The notes beneath the pieces are model-generated. The model did not search any database, was not told the origin of the DNA, and was given only the letters and a program-made list of their open reading frames with translations. 64,000 nt of DNA from Mucilaginibacter sp. PPCGB 2223 (GTDB lineage Bacteria; Bacteroidota; Bacteroidia; Sphingobacteriales; Sphingobacteriaceae). Shown here one piece after another: positions 26,308 to 34,526 of the stretch. Where the stretch lies: assembly GCF_001705515.1 (NCBI RefSeq), contig NZ_MDJS01000006.1, positions 1 through 64,000 on the forward strand, written 5' to 3'. Every line of letters starts with the position of its first letter. Within the stretch, counting starts at the first letter, position 1. The position numbers and the translations under genes are program-made.

Positions 26308-27132
26308 TTATACCGCCCGGCTATAGGCATTATCTATGCTGTAATCCTTCTCGCGGTAATTGCTGTAAATAAGATTTGTATTCTCCATTTTCTTCAGAAA
26401 ATAATACTTTAACCGGGTGTGTTTAATAGCCGACTTCGCGATCTGCCAGCCTTCCTTCCCATCCAGGAAACCAAGAAAAAAGATATAATTTTTAACAAAG
26501 TTAAACAATGGCGACAGGTACAGCTTGGTAAATGTGGCCCGCTTTTGATTATTATAGCATCCCTGGGCGCTAAGCCGTGCATAATGCAGTGCTTTCTCGC
26601 GGCATTCTGTACCGTTGCTTACCGAATAGTGGTGCAAATGCCCTTTCAATCGTTTGATCCTGGTCTTGCCGGGCAAAATCAGGGTTTCGTGCACCGGCGA
26701 CTCTATCCACCGCACTTTAGTCCGGTTAAACAGCCTGATGTGGTGATCGCGGCCCCACTTGCCAAAACGGATCAGTTTTTTTCCAAAGTACGACCGGAAG
26801 CGGATGTCGTAAACAATCTCGGGGTCGTTCAGCCTGAGGGTATATAAGGAGGTGATCAAATCCTGGTCGGCTACTTCATCGGCATCCAGGCTCAATATCC
26901 AATCGTGCTTTGCCAGCTCAATACCTTTGTTTTTATTGGCGCCATAACCATCCCAATGCTTTTGGTACACCCGGCAGCCATAGTATTCGGCTATCTGTAA
27001 GGTCGCATCGGTACTATCATTATCAATTATCACAATATCGTTGGTAATAAGCCTGGCCATTGCCAGGGTATCGGCAATTATCTCAGCTTCATTCCTGGTT
27101 ATGATCACAACCGAAACAGGTATCATAGTCAT
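26308..27132 (-). CDS. Glycosyltransferase family 2 protein (WaaE/KdtX-like)
   Basis: This GT-A enzyme has the nucleotide-binding motifs VSVVIITRNEAEII and IVIIDNDSTDAT and the metal-binding LDADEVAD. The following HWDGYGANKNKG segment is typical of the lipopolysaccharide core beta-glucosyltransferase-like group. Two ATGs six bases apart can start it; the second gives MIPVSVV. It stands alone under promoter P7 and is divergent from the ECF sigma gene. Specificity for core or exopolysaccharide acceptor cannot be decided from the sequence. Confidence 0.88.
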   Translation of the reverse strand: MTMIPVSVVIITRNEAEIIADTLAMARLITNDIVIIDNDSTDATLQIAEYYGCRVYQKHWDGYGANKNKGIELAKHDWILSLDADEVADQDLITSLYTLRLNDPEIVYDIRFRSYFGKKLIRFGKWGRDHHIRLFNRTKVRWIESPVHETLILPGKTRIKRLKGHLHHYSVSNGTECREKALHYARLSAQGCYNNQKRATFTKLYLSPLFNFVKNYIFFLGFLDGKEGWQIAKSAIKHTRLKYYFLKKMENTNLIYSNYREKDYSIDNAYSRAV

Positions 27133-27150
27133 TCAGTGTTTGTATAAAAC

Positions 27151-27179
27151 ATCACGTATTGCAAATTGAAAAGGTTGCT
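27151..27179 (-). promoter_or_regulatory. ECF-type promoter P7 (AGCAAC-N17-CGTGAT)
   Basis: On the minus strand AGCAAC (27179-27174), 17 bp, then CGTGAT (27156-27151), 18 bp before the GT2 start at 27132. The spacer begins CTTTT and the -10 continues GT, exactly as in P8. Confidence 0.75.
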
Positions 27180-27300
27180 TGTAACAAAAAATATTTGCGT
27201 TTTTAAGTAAGCTATAGTTGTATTTTTTGCGGAAGTATTGGTATATGTTGCTGTATATAAGCGTGTTATTTAATTTTTTTTAATTTTTTTGAGAATAGCA

Positions 27301-27329
27301 GGCAACCTTTTATAAAATGCCTACGTGAT
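27301..27329 (+). promoter_or_regulatory. ECF-type promoter P8 of the sigma gene (autoregulation)
   Basis: GGCAAC (27301-27306), 17 bp, then CGTGAT (27324-27329), 48 bp before the sigma factor start. It is nearly identical to P7. An AGGCA/TGCCT inverted repeat (27300-27304 and 27318-27322) overlaps it. Its position implies that the sigma factor activates its own operon. Confidence 0.75.
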
Positions 27330-27377
27330 GTATGCAGATAAGGTAAAATTATAGGGAGCTAACCGGTTATAACCCAG

Positions 27378-28019
27378 ATGGGCGAAGAAGAGTTATATCG
27401 ATTGATAGACGGCTGTGTCAAACAGGACAGAAAAAGCCAGAAGATGCTGTATAAAGCGTTTTACGGCTTTTCGATGGCGATATGCCTGCGCTATACCGGC
27501 GATAGAGATGAAGCTGCCGAGGTGCTGAATATGGGTTTTTTGAAGGTTTTTACGCATATAAAAACCTATGATATTACAAGGCCATTTAAGGGCTGGCTGG
27601 GTAAGATAATGACCAACGTGTCTATCGACTATTACCGCGCCAATTTAAAGATGGCCTATAGCGACGATCTGGATAAAGCAGAGCATTTAAGCGATGGCGA
27701 GTTTGCCGACAGGAAGTTAAACTACGACGATCTGCTGGCAATGGTTCAGAAACTGCCGCAGGCTTACCGCACAGTATTTAACCTGTTTGCTATCGATGGC
27801 TACAGCCACGATGAGATAGGCGAAATGCTGGGCATCAATGCCGGGACATCGAAATCGAACTTACATAAAGCAAGGCAAAAGCTTAAACAAATGATATTGG
27901 ATTCAGAGCCGGCAACAAATACCGGCCATGGTAATTACAGCGGATTAAATTATTCTCCTATTGTAGCCATTAGTAAATCTGAAGTTGGCAATGGTTATTA
28001 TAATAATGGGATTAGGTGA
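27378..28019 (+). CDS. ECF-type RNA polymerase sigma factor
   Basis: This sigma-70 family protein has only regions 2 and 4. Region 2 (about residues 20-85) contains LRYTGDRDEAAEVLNMGFLKV and WLGKIMTNVSIDYYR. Region 4 (about 120-170) has LPQAYRTVFNLFAIDGYSHDEIGEML and the helix-turn-helix GTSKSNLHKARQKLK. At 213 residues it carries a C-terminal tail of about 35 residues beyond region 4 that is rich in Gly, Asn and Tyr. It starts a five-gene operon with a putative anti-sigma barrel protein, YceI, DUF5777 and Rieske genes. The promoter type GCAAC-N17-CGT in front of it and around the neighbouring polysaccharide genes suggests it reads that family of sites. This is inference from co-location. Confidence 0.93.
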   Translation: MGEEELYRLIDGCVKQDRKSQKMLYKAFYGFSMAICLRYTGDRDEAAEVLNMGFLKVFTHIKTYDITRPFKGWLGKIMTNVSIDYYRANLKMAYSDDLDKAEHLSDGEFADRKLNYDDLLAMVQKLPQAYRTVFNLFAIDGYSHDEIGEMLGINAGTSKSNLHKARQKLKQMILDSEPATNTGHGNYSGLNYSPIVAISKSEVGNGYYNNGIR

Positions 28020-29269
28020 TGAAAACGGAAAAAGATTTAGATAACCTGTTTAAAAAGGGACTCGAGGAACCCGGTAACTACAGAGCGTACCGTGAGGACG
28101 ATTGGGATGCCCTTGAAGCAATGCTCGATAAAGAAAAGAAACGGGGCATTGTTTACTGGCTGCCGCTATTAAGTGGCGTGGCAGCAGTATTGCTATTGGT
28201 TTTTGGCTGGCATTTTTTTACGCCGGCTGCAAAAAACCTTGCTGACAAAAAACAAGTGGCCAGTGTTACAAAACCAGCGCCGGCAACCCGGAATACAGAA
28301 AGTTTTACAGTAAAAAAACCAGGTTTAGTTAATGATGTTCAAGGTAACCCCGGTAAAAACGACCGGCAGATACAGCAACAGGCAGTTCTCGCAAAAAAAA
28401 CTGGGCTATCAACCCATGTAACCATTACTAATGGTAGCCCAAATAACAAATCGTTCTTAACCTTATCTGCTGTTGATGCCGGCCGCGCTACCGGGCTAAA
28501 CGTTGATAGCAGCAATGCATCCGGCCGCTCAGCCGAAGTTTTGGCTGCTGTTGATACCCGGGTTTTTGGCAATGACGGGTTAAACAAGGATGTTGAATTT
28601 GGGACAGTGAATAACTTACCTGTCAATAATAGTGCTCAAAAAGTGGCCGATACAAAAATAAAAATATCGGGCTTTCATCCGCAGTATGCCTTAACGGTGC
28701 TGGCTTCATCGGCGCTCAATGGTGTTGCCACGTTCGATGGTGGCAAGGTTGGCGCTGCCGGAGGTCTACTGTTCTCGGTTGGTGTAACCAAACGTTTTAC
28801 CATCAGTACCGGCGCGGTATATGCAAAAACGCCTTACAATACCGAGTTTTATAACTATCATACCAGCTATCCTTTTAAAGTAAACCCCGAAACGGTAAAC
28901 GCCGATTGCCGGGTATTGGATATCCCGCTGAACATCGATTATAAAATTGCACAAAAGGGCAGGAATTCGTTTAGTGTAGGCTCGGGCTTGTCGAGCTATG
29001 TAATGCTGAGCGAAAAATACCATTACAACTATGCCAATCCTAACCCATACTGGCTTACTGATGTAAGCTTTGCGAACAGGAACCAGCATTTTATGGGGGT
29101 TCTTAATTTGGATGCTACTTATCAGCGACAGCTTAACTCAAAGCTGAGTGTAGCACTGCAGCCTTATCTGAAATTACCTTTAACCGATATCGGTAACGGC
29201 CAGGTTAAACTGATGACAACCGGTATATCGGTAGGTATGAGCTGGAATATGAATACCCTTAAACATTAA
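28019..29269 (+). CDS. One-TM protein with outer-membrane barrel domain, putative anti-sigma factor
   Basis: The cytoplasmic N-terminus (about 45 residues, with WDALEAMLDKEKKRG) is followed by a single membrane helix near residues 46-68 (YWLPLLSGVAAVLLLVFGWHFF). A low-complexity periplasmic linker (about 70-210) leads to a C-terminal outer-membrane beta-barrel-like domain (about 215-415, ending in aromatic-rich strands). Proteins of this layout next to ECF genes in Bacteroidota are thought to act as anti-sigma/sensor proteins. The ATG at 28019 overlaps the sigma stop codon, so the two are co-translated. Direct proof of sigma binding is missing; the role is inference from context. Confidence 0.72.
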   Translation: MKTEKDLDNLFKKGLEEPGNYRAYREDDWDALEAMLDKEKKRGIVYWLPLLSGVAAVLLLVFGWHFFTPAAKNLADKKQVASVTKPAPATRNTESFTVKKPGLVNDVQGNPGKNDRQIQQQAVLAKKTGLSTHVTITNGSPNNKSFLTLSAVDAGRATGLNVDSSNASGRSAEVLAAVDTRVFGNDGLNKDVEFGTVNNLPVNNSAQKVADTKIKISGFHPQYALTVLASSALNGVATFDGGKVGAAGGLLFSVGVTKRFTISTGAVYAKTPYNTEFYNYHTSYPFKVNPETVNADCRVLDIPLNIDYKIAQKGRNSFSVGSGLSSYVMLSEKYHYNYANPNPYWLTDVSFANRNQHFMGVLNLDATYQRQLNSKLSVALQPYLKLPLTDIGNGQVKLMTTGISVGMSWNMNTLKH

Positions 29270-29274
29270 CCAAT

Positions 29275-29823
29275 ATGAAAATCATCGGCTTTATATTACT
29301 TGCAGGCTTAAGCATCTTTAACCAGGCGGGGCAAGGGATTTTCGTTTGTAAAAACGCCCGGATAACCCTTTTCTCAAAAGCGCCCATAGAAGATATCGAA
29401 GCTAAATCAGAAAAAGGTACGTCGGTATATAATTCGGCCACCGGCGATCTGGTTTTCAGCGTGCCTGTCAGCTCATTCGTTTTCCAAAAAAGTTTGATGC
29501 AGGAGCATTTTAACGAAAACTATATGGAAAGCGATAAATACCCTACCGCAACTTTTAAAGGTAAGGTAAGCGGTACGGTAGATGTAACCAAAGACGGTTC
29601 GTACCCGGTTAATGCCACGGGTGTATTAACTGTACATGGCGTTAGCCAGAACCGGACCATACCAGGCACTATTACTGTAAAAGGCGGCGTGGTAAGCATG
29701 TCGTCGGAGTTTATGGTGAAATGTGTCGACCATAAGATCACGATACCGACCATCGTGTTCCACAATATTGCCGAAAGTATTAAGATAACGGTATCGGCAA
29801 ACTATGATGCCTACAAAAAATAA
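29275..29823 (+). CDS. YceI family periplasmic protein
   Basis: The N-terminal signal peptide (MKIIGFILLAGLSIFNQAG) precedes a lipocalin-like YceI domain with the segments ENYMESDKYPTATFKG and GVLTVHGVSQNRTIPGTI. YceI proteins bind polyisoprenoid-type amphiphilic lipids in the periplasm. At 182 residues it is full length. It follows the barrel protein by 5 bp and precedes the DUF5777 gene by 33 bp, so it is in the sigma operon. Binding of isoprenoid carriers would fit a polysaccharide regulon, but that link is speculation. Confidence 0.88.
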   Translation: MKIIGFILLAGLSIFNQAGQGIFVCKNARITLFSKAPIEDIEAKSEKGTSVYNSATGDLVFSVPVSSFVFQKSLMQEHFNENYMESDKYPTATFKGKVSGTVDVTKDGSYPVNATGVLTVHGVSQNRTIPGTITVKGGVVSMSSEFMVKCVDHKITIPTIVFHNIAESIKITVSANYDAYKK

Positions 29824-29856
29824 CAAATAATCCTCCACCCACTCAACTTAATTACA

Positions 29857-30774
29857 ATGAATAAGTATGCCCTTATTTTTGCGTTTTTGCTTACCTCGAT
29901 AGGCGTGAGCGCACAAAACACCGATTCGCTGATGAACGCGTTAAACGCCGGCGACAAAAAGAACGAACCTGTAATTGCTGCATTTAAAGCAACAAGGTTG
30001 ATATTTTCGCAAACTACCGAAACTGTAAAAAAGAATAATCTTAACTTTTTAATACTGCACCGTTTTGGTGATATAGGTACTGCCCAGGGAGGCGCCCAAA
30101 CCGATTTTGGTTTAGATCGGGTACAGGATGTTTATATCGGTTTTGAATATGGCTTAAGCGATAATTTCAACCTCGATTTTGGCCGCAGTACCATAGGTCA
30201 GTTAATAGAGCTCGACGCCAAATGGGCCGTTTTGCACCAGACAACAAATAATAGCTCGCCTGTTGCCATAACCCTGTATGGCGGCCTTGGCGTACATCCT
30301 TATGGCTATGGTTTGTATAACTCGTTTGGCGACAGGATGTCGTACATTGCCGAAGCCAGCTTTTCGCGCAAGTTTACGTCAGGCTTTTCCCTGGTAGTAT
30401 CGCCGGTATATGTGTCGAATAATACGGCATACCCACAGGTTACCGGCGCCGACAAAAACTTTTTATCGATAGCTGCAGCAGGCCGCCTAAAGGTTACCAA
30501 GCACATGAGCATCCTGGTTGATTACGAGCATCCGTTCTCCGATTTCCGCACCGGCGATCATGGTTTTTACGATCCGCTGGGCTTTGGTTTGGAAGAAGAA
30601 ACAGGAGGGCACGTGTTCACGCTCAATTTCAGCAACTCCAACTCGATATCGCAGATCAACAACCTGAGTAACACGCAACAAAGCTGGACAAAAGGCCAGT
30701 ACCGTTTTGGCTTTACCATCTCGCGCATGTTCGATCTGAGACCTAAACAAAAAGGCGAAACCGAAAAATACTAA
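29857..30774 (+). CDS. DUF5777 family beta-barrel protein
   Basis: A signal peptide (MNKYALIFAFLLTSIGVSAQ) is followed by an outer-membrane beta-barrel-like sequence of about 285 residues with the DUF5777 landmarks LNFLILHRFGDIG and GLDRVQDVYIGFEYGL. The family has no proven function. In Bacteroidota it is often next to YceI and Rieske genes, as here. It is 4 bp before the Rieske gene. Location is probably the outer membrane. Confidence 0.85.
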   Translation: MNKYALIFAFLLTSIGVSAQNTDSLMNALNAGDKKNEPVIAAFKATRLIFSQTTETVKKNNLNFLILHRFGDIGTAQGGAQTDFGLDRVQDVYIGFEYGLSDNFNLDFGRSTIGQLIELDAKWAVLHQTTNNSSPVAITLYGGLGVHPYGYGLYNSFGDRMSYIAEASFSRKFTSGFSLVVSPVYVSNNTAYPQVTGADKNFLSIAAAGRLKVTKHMSILVDYEHPFSDFRTGDHGFYDPLGFGLEEETGGHVFTLNFSNSNSISQINNLSNTQQSWTKGQYRFGFTISRMFDLRPKQKGETEKY

Positions 30775-30778
30775 GGAT

Positions 30779-31219
30779 ATGGAACGTCAGGAATTTTTAT
30801 CGAAACTGGGCATAGGTGTTGCCGCAGTTTGTGTGGGATGTGCTTTTGCTTCGTGCTCAAAAAGCAATAACGGGCCAAGTAGCAGCGGTGGCAATGCACC
30901 TGCCCCGGGTAGTGGTACAGTGTTTACTGCCGACCTTAATACCGAGCTAACCTCGGTTGGCCAGAACAAAGTATCGAACGGAGTGATCCTGGTGCGCATT
31001 GCAGCCGGGAACGTAGCGAGCTCGTTTACAGCGGTGCAGGTTGCCTGTACCCACGAAGGCACAGCCATAAACTATAATACCGGTCAGGGAATATTTATAT
31101 GCCCTAACCACGGCAGCGAGTTTAGTACCAACGGTAGCGTATTGCTCGGGCCGGCAGCCGCAAACCTTCAAAAATATAACGTAAGTATTGCAGGTAATAT
31201 CCTCACGGTAACAGCGTAA
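30779..31219 (+). CDS. Rieske [2Fe-2S] lipoprotein
   Basis: The N-terminus has a lipoprotein-type signal with the likely lipidated cysteine at residue 26 (FASC). The Rieske cluster ligands are C90-x-H92 and C108-x2-H111 in CTHEG and CPNHGSEF, so the cluster is probably functional. At 146 residues it is a stand-alone Rieske domain exposed to the periplasm. It is the last gene of the sigma operon and ends one base before the convergent small gene. It would pass electrons between unknown partners. Confidence 0.88.
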   Translation: MERQEFLSKLGIGVAAVCVGCAFASCSKSNNGPSSSGGNAPAPGSGTVFTADLNTELTSVGQNKVSNGVILVRIAAGNVASSFTAVQVACTHEGTAINYNTGQGIFICPNHGSEFSTNGSVLLGPAAANLQKYNVSIAGNILTVTA

Positions 31220-31220
31220 G

Positions 31221-31448
31221 CTATTTTTTGAGGCTGTTTTGCACGTACCACTCGAGCGTAAGCTCTTTGATGCTCTGGTTAACCCCGGCAAATATCTCGG
31301 CCTGGTCGCGTGCCTGTAATATGCCCAGTATCTCCACCTGCAATTGTAATATTACATCCAGCTTGGCGCTGTTAAGCGCCAGTTGTTTGATGGTGATGGC
31401 ATCGATGTTAAATTCTTCGGCCGCTGGCGGGTTTTGTTGATCTTTCAT
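31221..31448 (-). CDS. Small conserved-looking hypothetical protein
   Basis: I do not recognise this 75-residue protein. It is largely helical and acidic-rich in its N-terminus, without signal peptide or membrane helix. It lies 65 bp downstream of the FAD/NAD(P)-binding gene and ends one base from the Rieske gene's stop. The tight convergent packing and coding-like composition support a real gene. Confidence 0.55.
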   Translation of the reverse strand: MKDQQNPPAAEEFNIDAITIKQLALNSAKLDVILQLQVEILGILQARDQAEIFAGVNQSIKELTLEWYVQNSLKK

Positions 31449-31513
31449 GATAACGCAACAAATAAACGCTGGTTATGATTTAGGTTTGGCGAAATTTATT
31501 TGGTGATATCTCG

Positions 31514-33064
31514 CTAATCCTTAAGTAGTTCGTTGGCAAGGTATGGGGCAAGATACATCAGCCTCGATGCATTTTCGAGATGCCAGAAATGGATCAGTTT
31601 ATTCATGTTCCCGCCTAAAAGCGGGCCCATAATGTACAGGTTAGGCGCGGCTTCAAAATGCTCGTTCACTTCAAAACCCTTGCCAGAAAGGTTCATAGCC
31701 GCCAGCTTTTTATGCACCAGGTTGTAAATGAGTGGTGATGCCGACCGGTCGAGGTTATCAGAGCCGCTGCAGTTGATAACGGCTTTGAAGGTTAAAGGGT
31801 ATGTTTTCTCTGTGCCCGACGAGACCTCTTCGTACCGCAAAACAACGCCCTCGTTACGGGTTTGCATTTGGATAAATTTACCTTTGATAAAACTTACTTT
31901 CCGCACGTCGGCCAGTTGTTGTGAGCCTGCTTTATACTCCGGCCCCGACCGCCTGAACATATTGCTTAGGCGCATGCCGTGTATTCCAAAAAATTCCTTC
32001 TTCGCGTCATCGCCCAAAGCTTCCATCAGCTTAAGCGTATTGCCAATAACGGTTGCGATATAGGCAACATTTGCGCCGTTTTTTATAGCCGGTTGCAGGT
32101 CGGCGGCGGCGGCGTCAACCAGGGTTTTGAGATTGTAGCTCCCTTTGTTTTGCAGCGCCTTAAGCGAGGGGGTGGGATGTTCATCCAAAGTTTCGGTTGA
32201 TATGTGGTATGGCAATGCGCCGCTCGGCGATATCAGTACCAGGTTATTGATAAGACCGTTAACCTGGGGCAAGCCTTCGAGTAAATATAAAAGTTCGATA
32301 CTGCTCGCGTTCGATCCGATGATCAATACATTGCGGTTCTCAACCCAATCGGTCTGGGTTAACGCATCTTTTACCTTTTCGATGTTTAGCGGTACCGATG
32401 GCTCATAAATATCATTGATGTAAGTTACCTGAGCGGCGTTTACTTCATCAACGGGTTTAACCACCGCCGAACCCGTAGCGATGACCAGCTTACGCGATAT
32501 GATATAACTTATGCTCTTATCCGGGTGCTCAAGTTTTACCTCATAATGCTTGTTACCGGTAACCCGGGCATCGATGGCTTCGGCATGTATGAGGTTTATT
32601 TTGGCAAGTTGTTTTTCTTCAATTTGCCTGTGCAGCTTTGCTATAGTGTTATGAATATACCAGCCAAAAATAAACCGCGGAATGTATACTGTCTCCCAAT
32701 CGTTCTTGGCGATAAGGGGAAGGTTGTTTTTTAACCAGCGTTCGGCTGTTATGCCGCCGTGTTCGCGGTAATAAGTTTCCCAGTCGTTTTGGTTTTCCTT
32801 AAACCACCTGAAAAAAGCCGGGCGCTCGGCTTCGTAAATAAAATCGTTAACACAGGTGATGGTTAAAGCATTTACCGATGAGCGGGAGCCGTAAGGTATG
32901 CCTTTCCAAAACTCCCGGTTCTTTTCAATTACGGTTATCTCCGGTCGGGTGTTGCCTGCTTGTTCAGTATTTAAGAGTTTACGGAAAAGCTGTATCAAAG
33001 TAGCTGTACAGGCTATGCCGCTCCCGATGAAAGTAATATCTGCCGGTTGTGATTGTCCGCTCAT
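31514..33064 (-). CDS. FAD/NAD(P)-binding oxidoreductase-like protein
   Basis: The N-terminus has a dinucleotide-binding motif (ITFIGSGIACTATLI) and a second, ATGSAVVKP, in the middle, followed by VLIIGSNASSIELLYLLEGL. This is the FAD-NAD(P)-binding family often found in secondary-metabolite and sugar clusters. The protein has 516 residues and no membrane segment. It overlaps the DegT gene by 4 bp and is the fourth gene of the GT14-FdtA-DegT unit. It may oxidise or hydroxylate an amino-sugar or an acyl group; the reaction is not predictable. Confidence 0.78.
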   Translation of the reverse strand: MSGQSQPADITFIGSGIACTATLIQLFRKLLNTEQAGNTRPEITVIEKNREFWKGIPYGSRSSVNALTITCVNDFIYEAERPAFFRWFKENQNDWETYYREHGGITAERWLKNNLPLIAKNDWETVYIPRFIFGWYIHNTIAKLHRQIEEKQLAKINLIHAEAIDARVTGNKHYEVKLEHPDKSISYIISRKLVIATGSAVVKPVDEVNAAQVTYINDIYEPSVPLNIEKVKDALTQTDWVENRNVLIIGSNASSIELLYLLEGLPQVNGLINNLVLISPSGALPYHISTETLDEHPTPSLKALQNKGSYNLKTLVDAAAADLQPAIKNGANVAYIATVIGNTLKLMEALGDDAKKEFFGIHGMRLSNMFRRSGPEYKAGSQQLADVRKVSFIKGKFIQMQTRNEGVVLRYEEVSSGTEKTYPLTFKAVINCSGSDNLDRSASPLIYNLVHKKLAAMNLSGKGFEVNEHFEAAPNLYIMGPLLGGNMNKLIHFWHLENASRLMYLAPYLANELLKD

Positions 33065-34149
33065 GCAAAATGATTTAAGGCATCAATAACTTCCAGTATT
33101 TCCTCTTCTGTATGGCAAAACGAGCAGGGCAGGCTTAACGTGGTATCGTGTATCTCGTCGGCAACCGGAAAATCCTTTCCCACAAAAATGCTTTTTAATG
33201 CTTTTTGGCGATGAGGCGGTACCGGGTAGTGAATTACGGTACCTATACCTTTATCAGCAAGGTATTGCTGCAGGCGGTCGCGCTCGGGGTGCCTGATGTT
33301 AAAGATATGGTATACGTCGAAATGGTCGGGATGCTTTGCCGGCAAGATATACTGCGGCGACAAATTGTTAAGATACAGGCCGGCCAACTTTTGACGATGT
33401 GCATTCATCTGACCCAGGTATTTGAGCTTTACGCTTAAAAAAGCGGCCTGCATCTCATCCAACCGGTTATTATAGCCAATAGTATCGTGGTAATATTTTT
33501 TGTCGGAGCCATAATTACGCAGTTTTAATAAAGCGCTGTTGTACATGGCTTCGTTACAGATGATGCCTCCGGCATCGCCCAATGCGCCTAAATTTTTGGT
33601 GGGATAAAAACTGAATGCGCCAAATTCGCCAAAGGTACCTGCTAATTTGCCTTTATAGGTTGCGCCGTGCGCCTGCGCGCAGTCCTCCACCAGGTACAGG
33701 TTGTGCTTTTGTTTGATGTGCATAATAGGGTCCATATCGCAGCATTTGCCGTACAGGTGCACAACGAGCAAAACACGGGTATCGCGGGTAATAGCCTGTT
33801 CGATTTTATCCGGGTCGATGTTATAGGTATTGATATCCGGGTCAACCATTACCGGTTTTAAACCCGCTGCAATAACCGCTAAAACAGTGGCGATATAGGT
33901 GTTGGAGGGTACGATCACCTCACTTTCGGCGGGCAGGTTTAAAGCCCTGAGCGCCAAAACAATTGCATCAAGCCCGTTTGAAACCCCGATACAATTTTTT
34001 GCATTGTGATATCCTGCAAACTCTTTTTCAAATACCTCAAGCTGGTGGCCGAGAATGTAATGCCCTTTTTCGATCACTTCATCAAATCTGGCTCTGAAGT
34101 CCGCCTCAAAAGGGGCATTTAACCGTTTTAAATTTTCGTAAGGTATCAT
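33061..34149 (-). CDS. DegT/DnrJ/EryC1/StrS sugar aminotransferase (FdtB-like)
   Basis: This PLP-dependent enzyme transaminates nucleotide-linked keto-sugars. The PLP lysine is K185 in FYPTKNLGALGDAG, and the phosphate/aspartate region VEDCAQAHGA is present. At 362 residues it has full length. It directly follows an FdtA/WxcM-like 3,4-ketoisomerase gene (4-bp overlap), which suggests 3-amino-3,6-dideoxyhexose synthesis on dTDP. The enzymes for dTDP-glucose itself (RmlA, RmlB) are not in the window. Confidence 0.92.
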   Translation of the reverse strand: MIPYENLKRLNAPFEADFRARFDEVIEKGHYILGHQLEVFEKEFAGYHNAKNCIGVSNGLDAIVLALRALNLPAESEVIVPSNTYIATVLAVIAAGLKPVMVDPDINTYNIDPDKIEQAITRDTRVLLVVHLYGKCCDMDPIMHIKQKHNLYLVEDCAQAHGATYKGKLAGTFGEFGAFSFYPTKNLGALGDAGGIICNEAMYNSALLKLRNYGSDKKYYHDTIGYNNRLDEMQAAFLSVKLKYLGQMNAHRQKLAGLYLNNLSPQYILPAKHPDHFDVYHIFNIRHPERDRLQQYLADKGIGTVIHYPVPPHRQKALKSIFVGKDFPVADEIHDTTLSLPCSFCHTEEEILEVIDALNHFA

Positions 34150-34523
34150 GGTTTGATGATCGGTTCTTCGTGGTCGTAGTCGGAGTGATCATAATGGGTG
34201 GACGATACGCCCATCAGTATTGCACCGGGGCTAAAGTTATACATCATGTGCCAGTCTAAGGGTTCAACGATTAAACATTGCGACGGGTCGTTCAAAAAAT
34301 ACTCCTGCCGGGTTTTACCGTTGTTGATCGCGACCGTGAAACTGCCGCTCACACAAAACAGGGCCTCAATTGTCTCGTAATGTAAATGCCCGCCGCGGTT
34401 AGCATCGTCGGCAATATCGTTAATGTAATATAAGCGCCTGATATCGAAAGGTAATACCCTGTCGATCGGCGTCAGGCGCCCGCGCTCGTCGGTAAAGGTT
34501 TTTAATTGGATAAGATATGCCAT
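34146..34523 (-). CDS. fdtA: WxcM/FdtA-like sugar 3,4-ketoisomerase
   Basis: This small cupin-type enzyme (125 residues) converts dTDP-4-keto-6-deoxyglucose to the 3-keto sugar. The family features DERGRLTPID, RRLYYINDIA, RGGHLHYETIEALFCVSGS and PLDWHMMYNFSPGAILMGVSSTHYD are all present. It lies between the GT14-like and DegT genes with a 3-bp gap and a 4-bp overlap. The gene pair is the FdtA-FdtB arrangement known from 3-amino sugars such as Fucp3NAc. Confidence 0.9.
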   Translation of the reverse strand: MAYLIQLKTFTDERGRLTPIDRVLPFDIRRLYYINDIADDANRGGHLHYETIEALFCVSGSFTVAINNGKTRQEYFLNDPSQCLIVEPLDWHMMYNFSPGAILMGVSSTHYDHSDYDHEEPIIKP

Positions 34524-34526
34524 AAA

